Positions 1 through 6,926 are shown, counted from the first letter of the stretch. The stretch is 9,026 nucleotides of DNA from Candidatus Bathyarchaeota archaeon (GCA_014859805.1 JACUTN010000035.1:1-9026); one strand, 5' to 3'. The notes: generated by a model not told the origin, from the sequence alone. Numbers and translations: made by a program.

Positions 1-55
1 CATGCATTATGCCGTCCGGATATGTCTCAACAGGAATCTTTGCAGTATGGCTAAC
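1..55 (+). repeat. 55-base exact direct repeat at the left edge, copy 1
   Basis: Identical to 8641-8695; the first mismatch is at base 56. It encodes YVSHTAKIPVETYPDGIMH in the partial cohesin-like gene. The repeat may continue beyond the edge. Confidence 0.97.
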
Positions 56-304
56 ATATTCTATTATTGTTGGGTCCCAACCAAATTGCAGATCTAAGCC
101 ATAAAGATCAGTTACATTTGCTATTTTTACATTTATGGTGAATGTTTCCGATGGTTCTAAGTCTCTTACTTCTGGTGGGTCAACGTATACTATTGTTTCG
201 TTTGTATTGGCTTTAACTGAGGTTAAGCTGCCTGTTATTGCTATGCTTATAACTAGTAGAAGTGTTAGTAATGTTGCCTCAATTTTCATTTTCTTATTTA
301 TCAT
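1..304 (-). CDS. Cohesin-like secreted protein, N-terminal part (cut by left edge)
   Basis: The first 101 codons are present; the rest lies beyond the left edge. A short basic N-terminus (MINKKMKIE) and a hydrophobic stretch ending near TSVKA form a probable signal peptide. The following segment (VYVDPPEV..., FTINVKIANVTDLYGLDLQFGWDPTIIEYVSH) matches the start of the cohesin-like domain of the protein at 7085-8947, and the last 19 residues seen are identical to it. I place the start at 304 rather than the in-frame ATG at 289. GAGGAG at 316-321 is about 11 bases from 304 but 26 bases from 289. By family, cohesin domains bind dockerins, and three dockerin proteins are encoded nearby. The binding role is inferred. 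The remaining domains and any membrane anchor cannot be seen. Confidence 0.8.
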   Translation of the reverse strand, partial: MINKKMKIEATLLTLLLVISIAITGSLTSVKANTNETIVYVDPPEVRDLEPSETFTINVKIANVTDLYGLDLQFGWDPTIIEYVSHTAKIPVETYPDGIMH

Positions 305-315
305 TTTCTCTGTTT

Positions 316-321
316 CTCCTC
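316..321 (-). promoter_or_regulatory. Shine-Dalgarno site deciding the start at 304
   Basis: Read on the minus strand this is GAGGAG, 11 bases before the ATG at 304. The second in-frame ATG at 289 is too far away to use it, so five extra N-terminal residues (MINKK) are likely real. Confidence 0.55.
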
Positions 322-341
322 TAGCAATCTATATAATTAGA

Positions 342-371
342 TAGAATTAAAAGTTATGGAATTTTCTTCTA
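342..371 (-). promoter_or_regulatory. Probable promoter with shared upstream dyad, cohesin-like gene at 304
   Basis: On the plus strand the order is an AT-rich nine-base block (342-350), five bases (351-355), ATGGAA (356-361), five bases, TTCTA (367-371). Read on the minus strand this is TAGAA-N5-TTCCAT followed by a TATA-like stretch. The same arrangement lies upstream of the genes starting at 4017, 5794, 6926 and 8947. The TATA assignment and regulator binding are inferred. Confidence 0.55.
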
Positions 372-520
372 GTTGTCTGTCTAGAACAGAAACTTTACAG
401 AAACAACGCTTTTCAACGATTTCATCTCTCATAAACTATCATTTTAATAAAAACATCATTTGAGGAGAAATCTTTGATTTCGTTATTGTGTTAGAGTATG
501 TGTATGTTTATTTCTTCCTA

Positions 521-540
521 GAAGCAAAATGTTAAATATT
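521..540 (+). promoter_or_regulatory. Probable archaeal promoter of the membrane-protein gene at 557
   Basis: A purine/A-rich block (GAAGCAAAAT, 521-530) is followed by TTAAATATT (532-540), resembling an archaeal BRE plus TATA box. Its centre lies about 21-27 bases before the TTG at 557 and GTG at 563. Transcription could therefore begin almost at the start codon, giving a leaderless mRNA, which agrees with the lack of a Shine-Dalgarno site. It does not carry the TAGAA-N5-TTCCAG element of the minus-strand genes. Confidence 0.5.
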
Positions 541-556
541 TTGTTGCCATCGAATT

Positions 557-1048
557 TTGATAGTGGACGGATTGAAGTTTTTACGTTTTTCCCTCAAGAA
601 GTTGTTGATTACAGGATTTGTTATGTGGTTTTTAGGTGTTATTGCTTTTTATGAAGGAATAGGTTATGAAGCAATTGGAACAAACGTTAGGATCGTAAGG
701 GTTGTTCCGCATGTTGTTGACTATAAGATTCCAGAGGCTGGTTTAGGTGGGAATCTCTACATAGGGTATGTTAATGTTTCCCTTAACCCTTTTCTTTATC
801 CCTTGAGTTATTTGCTCGGGAATGGAAAGAGTTCATGCATCGCTAAAGTATTCGATGGTCCCATACTTGTGGGTAAAAGAAATGAAGCAGTGGATACAGC
901 TAAATTCGGAGCAGTGTTCCCGCAGTTCTTAACAAATCTTCCATATTTTTTGTTTGTCGCCTTTTTGATAGCTCAATTTTTAGAGAAACTACATCACAAA
1001 GTCTTGTTTCCACATAGACCTAGTCAAAGAGCTAATCTTAATGTGTGA
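557..1048 (+). CDS. Two-helix membrane protein of unknown family
   Basis: I do not recognise this family. The 163-residue product has a basic N-terminus (KFLRFSLKK), a first hydrophobic helix at about 16-33, a loop of about 90 residues, a second helix at about 124-142, and a basic tail rich in His, Lys and Arg. By the positive-inside rule both ends would be cytoplasmic and the loop outside. The loop holds GLGGNLYIGYVNVSLNPF and a single Cys (94); no catalytic motif was seen. The start is uncertain: TTG at 557 and GTG at 563 are in frame, neither has a Shine-Dalgarno site, and a TATA-like box suggests a leaderless start at either. It is the only plus-strand gene, diverging from the partial cohesin-like gene and converging on the beta-helix gene. 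The long, compositionally normal frame with two clean helices supports a real gene. Confidence 0.7.
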   Translation: MIVDGLKFLRFSLKKLLITGFVMWFLGVIAFYEGIGYEAIGTNVRIVRVVPHVVDYKIPEAGLGGNLYIGYVNVSLNPFLYPLSYLLGNGKSSCIAKVFDGPILVGKRNEAVDTAKFGAVFPQFLTNLPYFLFVAFLIAQFLEKLHHKVLFPHRPSQRANLNV

Positions 1049-1062
1049 GTTTCTGTAAAGTG

Positions 1063-1076
1063 GACCTTTTTATGTT
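1063..1076 (+). terminator. Possible oligo-T terminator after the membrane-protein gene
   Basis: A T-rich tract (GACCTTTTTATGTT) begins 15 bases after the stop at 1048. Short T-runs without a hairpin commonly end archaeal transcripts. One T5 run in an AT-rich genome is weak evidence. Confidence 0.3.
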
Positions 1077-1116
1077 TGCACCATTGTAGAGTTTGAATAG
1101 AAGATGGAGTTTTCAA

Positions 1117-2883
1117 TTAGTGTTTTCTGATTTTTAGAAAGCATATCAGGATGGCTGCGAGAATTATTATAGCTATTGCAATTATGGCAAGTAGTAAACC
1201 GTCGGTCGGATGAGCTTCAACATTAACGGTTTTTGTTTCACTTTCAGCTGGTAACGTTTTGTCATCACCCTGCCAGCTTGCTTTGATCTCGTAGGTTCCA
1301 ATGTTCGAAGGTGTCCAAATGTACTGGTAATGTCCATTTGCATCCGTTTGGATTGTTATGTTCCAAAAGTTTGTTCCGTTAATTGTGCGAAACTGGATTG
1401 TTACATTGGCATTCGCACGTGATGGCGTTATTGTTCCACTTATAGTTATGTTTGATCCTACCGTAGCAGTTGCTGGTTCTATACTAATTGTAATGTTGCT
1501 TGAGATCTTGTTCACCGATATAAAACCTGTAGAATTTTGGCTTCCAAGGGTTTGCTCGTCGCCTGTCCAGCTTGCATTAAGTATATACATTCCTACTTCT
1601 GTTGTTGTCCAACTGTAAATAGAGTTTCCATCGGAATCCGTTTCTACAATCGTTAGTATTTTCCAAGCACCCAATAGAGGTTGATAACTGATTGTGATAC
1701 TTGCTCCTTCTAGTGCTGGTTTAAGTTTACCCGTTATTGTTATGTTTGAACCTACAGTAACTGTTGTGGGGTGGGCATCTATTGATAATGTGCTTATTCG
1801 TTTTTGAACTGTGATTATTTTAGTCACGGTATCTGTTAAGTTGCTGTTATCTGTAACTTTTAATGTTACAGAGTAATCGCCACAGTCTAAATATGAATGC
1901 ATTATTGTTGGAGTTTTCACGACTGTGATGTTGCCATCACCGAAATCCCATTTATAGCTTATTATGTTACCGTCGGGGTCATAACTTGCTGAAGCATCGA
2001 ACGTGATGGTTTCGTTTTTTACTGGTTTTTCCGGTGAATAAGTGAAATCAGCTATTGGAGGTATAGCGCCCCAGAAATTCATGAGAGGATATGTGTCGTT
2101 TACTCCAAAAGATTCTGTGTAAGGAGTGTCTCCTATCTTATCCATTCCAGTTTCATTCTGATAAGGACCACTATATTCATCTACGCCAGTATAGTCGCTC
2201 CAGTAGTTTCCGCCTGACGGATAGCCATTGTCCCATGCAGTGTTTGTTCCAAAATTTGATGCTTGATTTTTATTGTTGATGAAGTTGTTGTGGTAAAACA
2301 TGTTATTTTGACATGATAAGTCTGCAATGTATACGCCTGTTGGGTTTTCCATGATAGTATTACCAACAAAGTTGTTGTTGCTACTATTTGAACGTAAAGA
2401 TACTCCATAAGCATAATTTTCTAGCATCCGGCTGTCAAAAACTTTACAATAATAAGCATCGTGTAACATGATGCCGCAATACGTCTCTTTTAAAGTTACG
2501 CCAGTGAAACTCACATTTTGGGTTTTTGATATTAGTATGCCGTAGGTTTCTACAGTTTTTGAAGTGTTTCTGACGGTGAAATTGGCAACGGTGACGTTAG
2601 GTTCGCTTATTAACAATATAGGAATGTACTCTAATCCATCTCCATCAATGATAGTGTTTGTCGGGTCTTCTCCAATGAGTGAGATCGTTTTGTTTATTTC
2701 GATGTGTTCACGGTAAATTCCCGCTTTTACGAAGATTGTGTCTCCTGGGCTGGCTGCGTTTATAGCCTGCTGAATTGTGGGATTGATTGTTCCTGCTTCT
2801 GCTGGTTGAACGTTAAATGCCAAAGTTAACATGCCTATAAACAGTAACGTCAACATTATTCCAGAAACAATTTTCCTTAACAT
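1117..2883 (-). CDS. Membrane-anchored surface protein: NosD-like beta-helix, PKD, two Ig-like domains
   Basis: The product has 588 residues. A signal peptide (1-30, AEA before the likely cleavage site) leads into a right-handed beta-helix (about 31-270). That region carries the opening pattern TIQQAINAASPGDTIFVKAG and the later NYWSDYTGVD...YQNETG...IGDTPY seen in NosD/PbH1-type proteins. A PKD domain (275-360, WDFGDG at 312-317) and two related Ig-like domains (about 362-458 and 460-556) follow. The end is a transmembrane helix (562-583) with a KIRKH tail, so the protein should be held in the membrane facing outward. Many N-X-S/T sequons suggest glycosylation. The start has AGGAG at 2891-2895, spacing 7. 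It is a close paralogue of the next gene (2986-4017), which has a dockerin in place of PKD, Ig and anchor. NosD-like refers to fold only; no copper-loading role is implied. Carbohydrate binding or adhesion is plausible but inferred. Confidence 0.88.
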   Translation of the reverse strand: MLRKIVSGIMLTLLFIGMLTLAFNVQPAEAGTINPTIQQAINAASPGDTIFVKAGIYREHIEINKTISLIGEDPTNTIIDGDGLEYIPILLISEPNVTVANFTVRNTSKTVETYGILISKTQNVSFTGVTLKETYCGIMLHDAYYCKVFDSRMLENYAYGVSLRSNSSNNNFVGNTIMENPTGVYIADLSCQNNMFYHNNFINNKNQASNFGTNTAWDNGYPSGGNYWSDYTGVDEYSGPYQNETGMDKIGDTPYTESFGVNDTYPLMNFWGAIPPIADFTYSPEKPVKNETITFDASASYDPDGNIISYKWDFGDGNITVVKTPTIMHSYLDCGDYSVTLKVTDNSNLTDTVTKIITVQKRISTLSIDAHPTTVTVGSNITITGKLKPALEGASITISYQPLLGAWKILTIVETDSDGNSIYSWTTTEVGMYILNASWTGDEQTLGSQNSTGFISVNKISSNITISIEPATATVGSNITISGTITPSRANANVTIQFRTINGTNFWNITIQTDANGHYQYIWTPSNIGTYEIKASWQGDDKTLPAESETKTVNVEAHPTDGLLLAIIAIAIIILAAILICFLKIRKH

Positions 2884-2913
2884 TTCCTTTCTCCTATTGT
2901 AAAAAAGATATGT

Positions 2914-2943
2914 TTCATTAATCTTTTGCGGATAAATCCTCTA
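2914..2943 (-). promoter_or_regulatory. Degenerate copy of the shared promoter dyad, gene at 2883
   Basis: GCGGAT (2928-2933), five bases, then CTCTA (2939-2943) lies next to an ATTAAT-containing AT-rich block. It keeps the order and N5 spacing of the clear copies, and its CTCTATA end matches the copy at 5859-5865. It departs in the first half-site and would be weak evidence alone. Its position 45 bases before the start codon matches the others. Confidence 0.35.
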
Positions 2944-2985
2944 TAAGAAGCCTCCGCTGCCTCTTGGCATTATGTTTTTACCGTA

Positions 2986-4017
2986 TTATTTCCGTGTTTG
3001 TCCATAGTGGTACACGCATGTAACTAAATCGTAGATGTCTATTTTTCCATACGGTGGAGCCAGGTCTGCTTCAGGGTTCCAATATGGTTCTCCTTCCTCG
3101 CACCCATAGATGGACGCTATCAAAACGATGTCGTTAATGTTTACAACTCCGTCATGGTTGACGTCTCCGACCAGCATTATTGGAGACCAAGGTTCCATCA
3201 AAGGATATTTGTCTTGGTTATCTGCATTAATAACGTATGGTGTGTCTCCTATTCCATCGCTTCCAGTCTCATTCTGATAAGGACCACCATAGAAGTCGAC
3301 ACCAGTATAGTCGCTCCAGTAGTTTCCTTCTGCTCCGTTATCCCATGACGTGTGGATTCCAAACGTGGATATTTGGTTTTGATTTTCCACGAAGTTGTTG
3401 TGGTAAAACGTGTTGTTTTGGCATGATGAATCTGCTATGTATACGCCTGTTGGGTTTCCCACTACTGAATTACCAATCATGTTGTTGTTGCTACCTTCTA
3501 AACGTAAATAGATTCCCCAAGCATAGTTGTTTAGAAGCGTGTTATTGAAAACTTTACAATAAGAAGCGTTTTCAAGCAATATTCCAGAATATGTTTGTTT
3601 GACAATATTATTGATGATCCTAACTCTTTGTGTGTTTCTTACATAGATTCCATAGGTTTCCCAGTCTGATGCTGTGTTTCTAACAGTGAAATTGCAAAAA
3701 GTGACGTTAGGTGCAATTATTCTAACAATAGGTATGATTGTTCCCTCTCCGTCAAGGATAGTGTTTGCTGGATTTTCTCCGACAAGCGAGGCCGTTTTAT
3801 TTATTTCTACATGTTCAAGGTAAGTTCCCGCTTTTACGAAGATAGTGTCTCCTAGATCTGCTGCGTTTATGGCATCTTGTATTGTGTGAAAGTCTGCTGG
3901 GCCATCATCATCCACAGTCCAAGTTTTAGGCTCCGACTTAACTGGTTGAATGTTAAATGTTAAAGTTGACATAATAAGCAGAAATAGAATTAATGGAGGT
4001 TTTTTTCTCTTAAACAT
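2986..4017 (-). CDS. Secreted NosD-like beta-helix protein with C-terminal dockerin
   Basis: The product has 343 residues. A basic start (MFKRKK) and hydrophobic stretch to about 28 form the signal peptide. A beta-helix follows (about 31-275), closely related to that of the protein at 1117-2883, including NNTFYHNNF and EGNYWSDYTGVD. The C-terminus (284-340) is a type I dockerin. Its first loop is canonical (D285, N287, D289, G290, D296). The second is altered (D318 then APPYGKID), lacking the usual acidic residue at position 5, so calcium binding there is doubtful. There is no membrane anchor. By family the dockerin should dock to a cohesin, and the protein at 7085-8947 is the obvious nearby candidate partner; that pairing is inferred. 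Start: GAGGT at 4025-4029, spacing 7. Its promoter-to-start distance is longer than for its neighbours. Confidence 0.88.
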   Translation of the reverse strand: MFKRKKPPLILFLLIMSTLTFNIQPVKSEPKTWTVDDDGPADFHTIQDAINAADLGDTIFVKAGTYLEHVEINKTASLVGENPANTILDGEGTIIPIVRIIAPNVTFCNFTVRNTASDWETYGIYVRNTQRVRIINNIVKQTYSGILLENASYCKVFNNTLLNNYAWGIYLRLEGSNNNMIGNSVVGNPTGVYIADSSCQNNTFYHNNFVENQNQISTFGIHTSWDNGAEGNYWSDYTGVDFYGGPYQNETGSDGIGDTPYVINADNQDKYPLMEPWSPIMLVGDVNHDGVVNINDIVLIASIYGCEEGEPYWNPEADLAPPYGKIDIYDLVTCVYHYGQTRK

Positions 4018-4131
4018 TCGTGAAACCTCAACACCATTTTTATGTAAACTGTTTCTTTGGAGAGACTAGTCGATTTGCCTCCTTATCAGATGGTTCTAAT
4101 CATGTTCTTGTTAGATTAAAGAATGTTTGCG

Positions 4132-4161
4132 TTTTAATAAAGAATCTGGAAGATTCTTCTA
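4132..4161 (-). promoter_or_regulatory. Probable promoter with shared upstream dyad, gene at 4017
   Basis: TTTTAATAA (4132-4140), five bases, CTGGAA (4146-4151), GATTC, TTCTA (4157-4161). On the minus strand this reads TAGAA-N5-TTCCAG then TTATTAAAA. The bases GAAGATTCTTC form a near-perfect palindrome. It lies 129 bases before the start codon, against 45-64 for the other copies, implying a leader of roughly 90 bases if the TATA call is right. Confidence 0.55.
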
Positions 4162-4204
4162 TTCGTTTAGTTAATGATGAATCTGGGTTTCTGAAATTTT
4201 CATC

Positions 4205-5794
4205 TTAATACTTTAATCCATATCTGGATGTTGCCTTCACCACGTCTGTGATGTCTATTTTTCCATCTGGGTTAAGATCTGCCATTATGTTCCAGTTGGG
4301 ATCGCCGCTTTTTGACCCGTAAATTGATGTTATTGCTACTATGTCGCAGATGTCTATTTGACGGTTATACATTATGTCGCCCAACATTCTAGCCCATATT
4401 GGACCGAAACTAAGCATATTGTTGGCTGTGTTTGTTTCGTTTTCAAGTGTGTCTGCTGTGGCTTCTAGCATGTAGTCTGCGGGGACTGTTAGTCCTGTGG
4501 TGTTCCATGTGAATGTGAGTTTTGTGCTTTTTAATGGTTCTAAGCCTGTGACTTGTTTTGTTTCTATGAATGTGCTGTTGGCGGAGAGCGTTACGTTGAA
4601 TGTTTCAGTTACTGTGCCGTGGTTTTTGATAGTTACTGAAACGGAAACAAGCCAATCATTGTATATTTCTGTTAAGCATTGCATGTCTATTACTGCCACA
4701 TCATGTATAATTATGATGGTTACTATGCGTGACGTTGTGTTCCAAAAGCCTTCCGTGTCTGTTACGTTTAGTGTCACGGTGTAGTTTCCAATTTCTGCAT
4801 ACGTGTGCTTAACAATTTTGCCTGTTGCGTTTTGACCGTCACCAAAATTCCATGCGTAACCAGTTATTGAATCGCCATATCCTTCTGCTGATGAGGCTGA
4901 AGCATCAAAGGTTATTTCGTAGCCCGGACCTGCCATGGGCGGCTTAACAGCGAATGAGGGCCAAGGTGCAGCTGGGACATCAATTACTTCAAATGATGTT
5001 GTCGCCATATCCTTCCATCCTTTATACCATGCGGAGGCGCTGACGACGTATGCTCCTGGTGGTGGTTCAGGTAAGAGCCTAAACTTCAAGTCATAGGTTC
5101 CGTTTTGAGTGGGAGGGTTTGGGCTCTGGGTCGGTGGGTCTTCATCGTATTCAGACTCTATTATAGCAAAGTTGGTTGATTTTTCAGGGCAGTATGAGTA
5201 TCCACCGTTTTTTGGCCAGTCTGTGTAAACGTTAGCGTATGCAGTGGCTGTTCCGTTTGAAACCCAGTTTTCAATCCAGAGGCTAGGCATGAATGTTGCG
5301 TTTTCACCTGCATCTATGGTTGTTTGTGAAAATAGCGTACCTATAGGAATAAAGCTGCTATCGTAGACGTTAATAGTTATTAAGGCATCTTTGGAAGTGA
5401 TTCCATTATTTTTTACTGTGACCATGAACCATGCCCAACTTTCTCTTTCATAACTTAGTTTCAAGGTTCCTGCATTATCGCAGGATATTAGAGAAACTAT
5501 TTCAATTGTCCATTCCTCTGGAGAAATTGGGCCTAGGGGGAGGGTCCTAATAACTATTTTTGTAAGGGGATTGTCTACTTGGATTCCAACAAGTCCTTCT
5601 TCTACAAGTTCATTATTGTATGTGACGTTGCCGGAGATGTCAACGATTTCTCTTAGTATGTATGATGTTTTGTCTGTGGTTACTGTGATTTTTAGGGGTG
5701 AAATCTGTGCAGAGCTTAGATTCGTTATCATTGCTGTGGCTATAAACGCTAAAAATAAGCATGTGCCAAGCTTTTTCCAAACAGCATTACCCAT
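4205..5794 (-). CDS. Secreted Ig-like/PKD/CARDB-like protein with C-terminal dockerin
   Basis: From the start chosen here the product has 529 residues. The signal peptide (1-30) ends SSAQ. An N-terminal Ig-like module follows (about 31-215), with DKTSY, GNVTYNNELVEEG, ISCD (103-106) and YANVYTDWPKNGGYSYCPE (187-205). Then come a linker rich in Pro, Gln and Asn, a PKD domain (277-361, WNFGDG at 315-320), a CARDB-like domain (about 364-462, DVAVIDMQC...VTIKNHG...) and a dockerin (471-526). Dockerin loop 1 is degenerate (DIMYNRQIDICD, lacking the N and D at positions 3 and 5); loop 2 is canonical (D506, N508, D510, G511, D517). There is no anchor. An ATG at 5830 would add 12 residues, but GGAG sits 8 bases before 5794 and the paralogue at 6926 begins at the matching residue. 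It is probably cell-surface and cohesin-bound (inferred). Confidence 0.88.
   Translation of the reverse strand: MGNAVWKKLGTCLFLAFIATAMITNLSSAQISPLKITVTTDKTSYILREIVDISGNVTYNNELVEEGLVGIQVDNPLTKIVIRTLPLGPISPEEWTIEIVSLISCDNAGTLKLSYERESWAWFMVTVKNNGITSKDALITINVYDSSFIPIGTLFSQTTIDAGENATFMPSLWIENWVSNGTATAYANVYTDWPKNGGYSYCPEKSTNFAIIESEYDEDPPTQSPNPPTQNGTYDLKFRLLPEPPPGAYVVSASAWYKGWKDMATTSFEVIDVPAAPWPSFAVKPPMAGPGYEITFDASASSAEGYGDSITGYAWNFGDGQNATGKIVKHTYAEIGNYTVTLNVTDTEGFWNTTSRIVTIIIIHDVAVIDMQCLTEIYNDWLVSVSVTIKNHGTVTETFNVTLSANSTFIETKQVTGLEPLKSTKLTFTWNTTGLTVPADYMLEATADTLENETNTANNMLSFGPIWARMLGDIMYNRQIDICDIVAITSIYGSKSGDPNWNIMADLNPDGKIDITDVVKATSRYGLKY
5660..5716 (+). repeat. 57-base exact direct repeat, copy 1
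   Basis: Identical, base for base, to 6792-6848. It encodes the junction of signal peptide and mature protein (from SSAQIS to DKTSY) in the two paralogous dockerin genes. Flanking sequence is clearly similar but not identical. Confidence 0.95.
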
Positions 5795-5801
5795 TCTCGA
5801 A

Positions 5802-5808
5802 TCTCCTT
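5802..5808 (-). promoter_or_regulatory. Shine-Dalgarno site deciding the start at 5794
   Basis: AAGGAGA on the minus strand, with GGAG 8 bases before the ATG at 5794. It argues against the upstream in-frame ATG at 5830, which has no such site and lies close to the proposed TATA box. Confidence 0.7.
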
Positions 5809-5833
5809 TCCTAAATAAGTAAAGCTTCATCTG

Positions 5834-5863
5834 TTTTAATAAGGATTCTGGAACTGTTCTCTA
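5834..5863 (-). promoter_or_regulatory. Probable promoter with shared upstream dyad, gene at 5794
   Basis: TTTTAATAA (5834-5842), GGATT, CTGGAA (5848-5853), CTGTT, CTCTA (5859-5863). The block aligns almost base for base with 6967-6996. A second AT-rich stretch (5867-5875, TTTAAAAAG on the minus strand) is an alternative TATA box, which would put transcription start inside the dyad. I favour the nearer one because all six genes have it. Confidence 0.6.
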
Positions 5864-5930
5864 TACTTTTTAAATAGGATGTTAACTTCGAAGGTATCAT
5901 ATCATGAGAAGGGTTAATCGATTGTAAGCA

Positions 5931-6926
5931 TTAATATGAGAAACCGTATTTTGATGTGACCATAACCACGTCGAGAATATCTATTTTTCCATCGGGGCTG
6001 ACATCTAGTTCAGGGTTCCAATTTATGCTGCTACTGGTTGAGCCATAAATCGAAGTTAGCATCACAACGTCAAGTATGTCGATTCGACGGTCGTAGTTGA
6101 AGTCTCCTAGAATCTGATATTCAACAGTAAGTGTGGTGTTTTGGAAGTTTTTCCAGCCTTTGTAGTAGGCACTGGTGCTGATGAAATATGTGCCGAAATA
6201 TGGGGCTTCATGGGGGGGTAATCGAAACGTCACAGTGTATGTATCGTTGCTTTCGATGGGCGTCTGGTTCAGGGGAGTAGTTGTTTCAATGAAGAAGTTT
6301 GCTGTTTGCTCTGGACAGTAGGCGTATCCTTCATGTTTGGGCCAATCTGTGTATACATTAGCGTATGCAACTGCTGTTCCTGTGGTAATCCATTCGTTAA
6401 TCCATAAGCCTACTATTTCGCCATGGGTTTGTCCGGCGGGGATGACCGTTTTTAGCCAGTGCAGGCGAAAGGGGGTTGAGTCGAAGTCGCAGAGGGTGAT
6501 TGTCAATAGAACGCTCCGATCTCCTACAACAGCGTTGTTCTTTATAAATATTTTAAAGTAGGCGTATTTATTCCTTTGAAATGTATCTTGTGGGTTACCG
6601 CTAGAATCGCAGGATATGAATGAAAGAATCTCAACGGTCCAGTTTTCTGTTGGAGTTGCATTGGCTGGTACAGTTCTTAATGCGATTGTTTTGTTATCGG
6701 GATTGTCTATTTGTACTGCTACTAATCCCTCTTCAACCAACTGATCATTATAGGTTACGTTTCCATATATGTTCACAGCTTCTCTGTAGCGGTATGATGT
6801 TTTGTCTGTGGTTACTGTGATTTTTAGGGGTGAAATCTGTGCAGAGCTAAAATTCGTTATAATTGCTGTGGTTATAAATGCTAAGAGTAAGTATGTGGCA
6901 AGTTTTTTTCCAACGGTGTTAACCAT
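5931..6926 (-). CDS. Secreted Ig-like protein with C-terminal dockerin (short paralogue)
   Basis: The product has 331 residues. A signal peptide (1-30, ending SSAQ) is followed by the same Ig-like module as the protein at 4205-5794 (about 31-215; DKTSY, GNVTYND, ISCD, YANVYTDWPKHEGYAYCPE). A short further beta-rich stretch (about 228-270, YKGWKN) leads straight into a dockerin (274-328). Dockerin loop 1 has D275, N277, D279 and D286, but Arg at 280 replaces the usual Gly. Loop 2 is canonical (D308, S310, D312, G313, D319). The PKD and CARDB-like domains of the longer paralogue are absent. There is no membrane anchor. Start: GGGAG at 6935-6939, spacing 8. The upstream region is nearly the same as that of the longer paralogue, so gene and promoter were duplicated together. 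It is probably an extracellular component held by cohesin (inferred). Confidence 0.88.
   Translation of the reverse strand: MVNTVGKKLATYLLLAFITTAIITNFSSAQISPLKITVTTDKTSYRYREAVNIYGNVTYNDQLVEEGLVAVQIDNPDNKTIALRTVPANATPTENWTVEILSFISCDSSGNPQDTFQRNKYAYFKIFIKNNAVVGDRSVLLTITLCDFDSTPFRLHWLKTVIPAGQTHGEIVGLWINEWITTGTAVAYANVYTDWPKHEGYAYCPEQTANFFIETTTPLNQTPIESNDTYTVTFRLPPHEAPYFGTYFISTSAYYKGWKNFQNTTLTVEYQILGDFNYDRRIDILDVVMLTSIYGSTSSSINWNPELDVSPDGKIDILDVVMVTSKYGFSY
6792..6848 (+). repeat. 57-base exact direct repeat, copy 2
   Basis: Identical to 5660-5716; it covers the same signal-peptide/mature junction in the shorter paralogue. Confidence 0.95.

Noticed and set aside
518..534. TAGAA on the plus strand upstream of the membrane-protein gene, as a possible further copy of the shared dyad
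   Set aside because: The second half-site is absent at N5 spacing, so it does not fit the pattern.
1117..4017. Assignment of the beta-helix proteins as NosD copper-maturation factors
   Set aside because: Similarity is to the repeat fold only; no nos genes or copper-related neighbours are present, and PKD or dockerin tails point to surface roles.
3993..4038. Short minus-strand frame starting ATGGTGTTGAGG and overlapping the start of the gene at 4017 out of frame
   Set aside because: Only about 15 codons, no Shine-Dalgarno site at proper spacing; likely chance.
4174..4194. ATGATGA followed 10 bases later by CTGA, resembling C and D' boxes of a C/D sRNA
   Set aside because: No convincing second C'/D box pair follows before the neighbouring coding region, and such short boxes occur by chance.
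5795..5830. In-frame upstream ATG extending the long dockerin protein by 12 residues
   Set aside because: No ribosome site before it, it lies next to the proposed TATA box, and the paralogue begins at the downstream position, which has a strong AAGGAG.
5882..5918. Imperfect inverted repeat (TTAACTTCGAAGG ... GAAGGGTTAA) between two dockerin genes
   Set aside because: The arms do not pair cleanly and no T-run follows on the minus strand, so I do not call it a terminator or operator.
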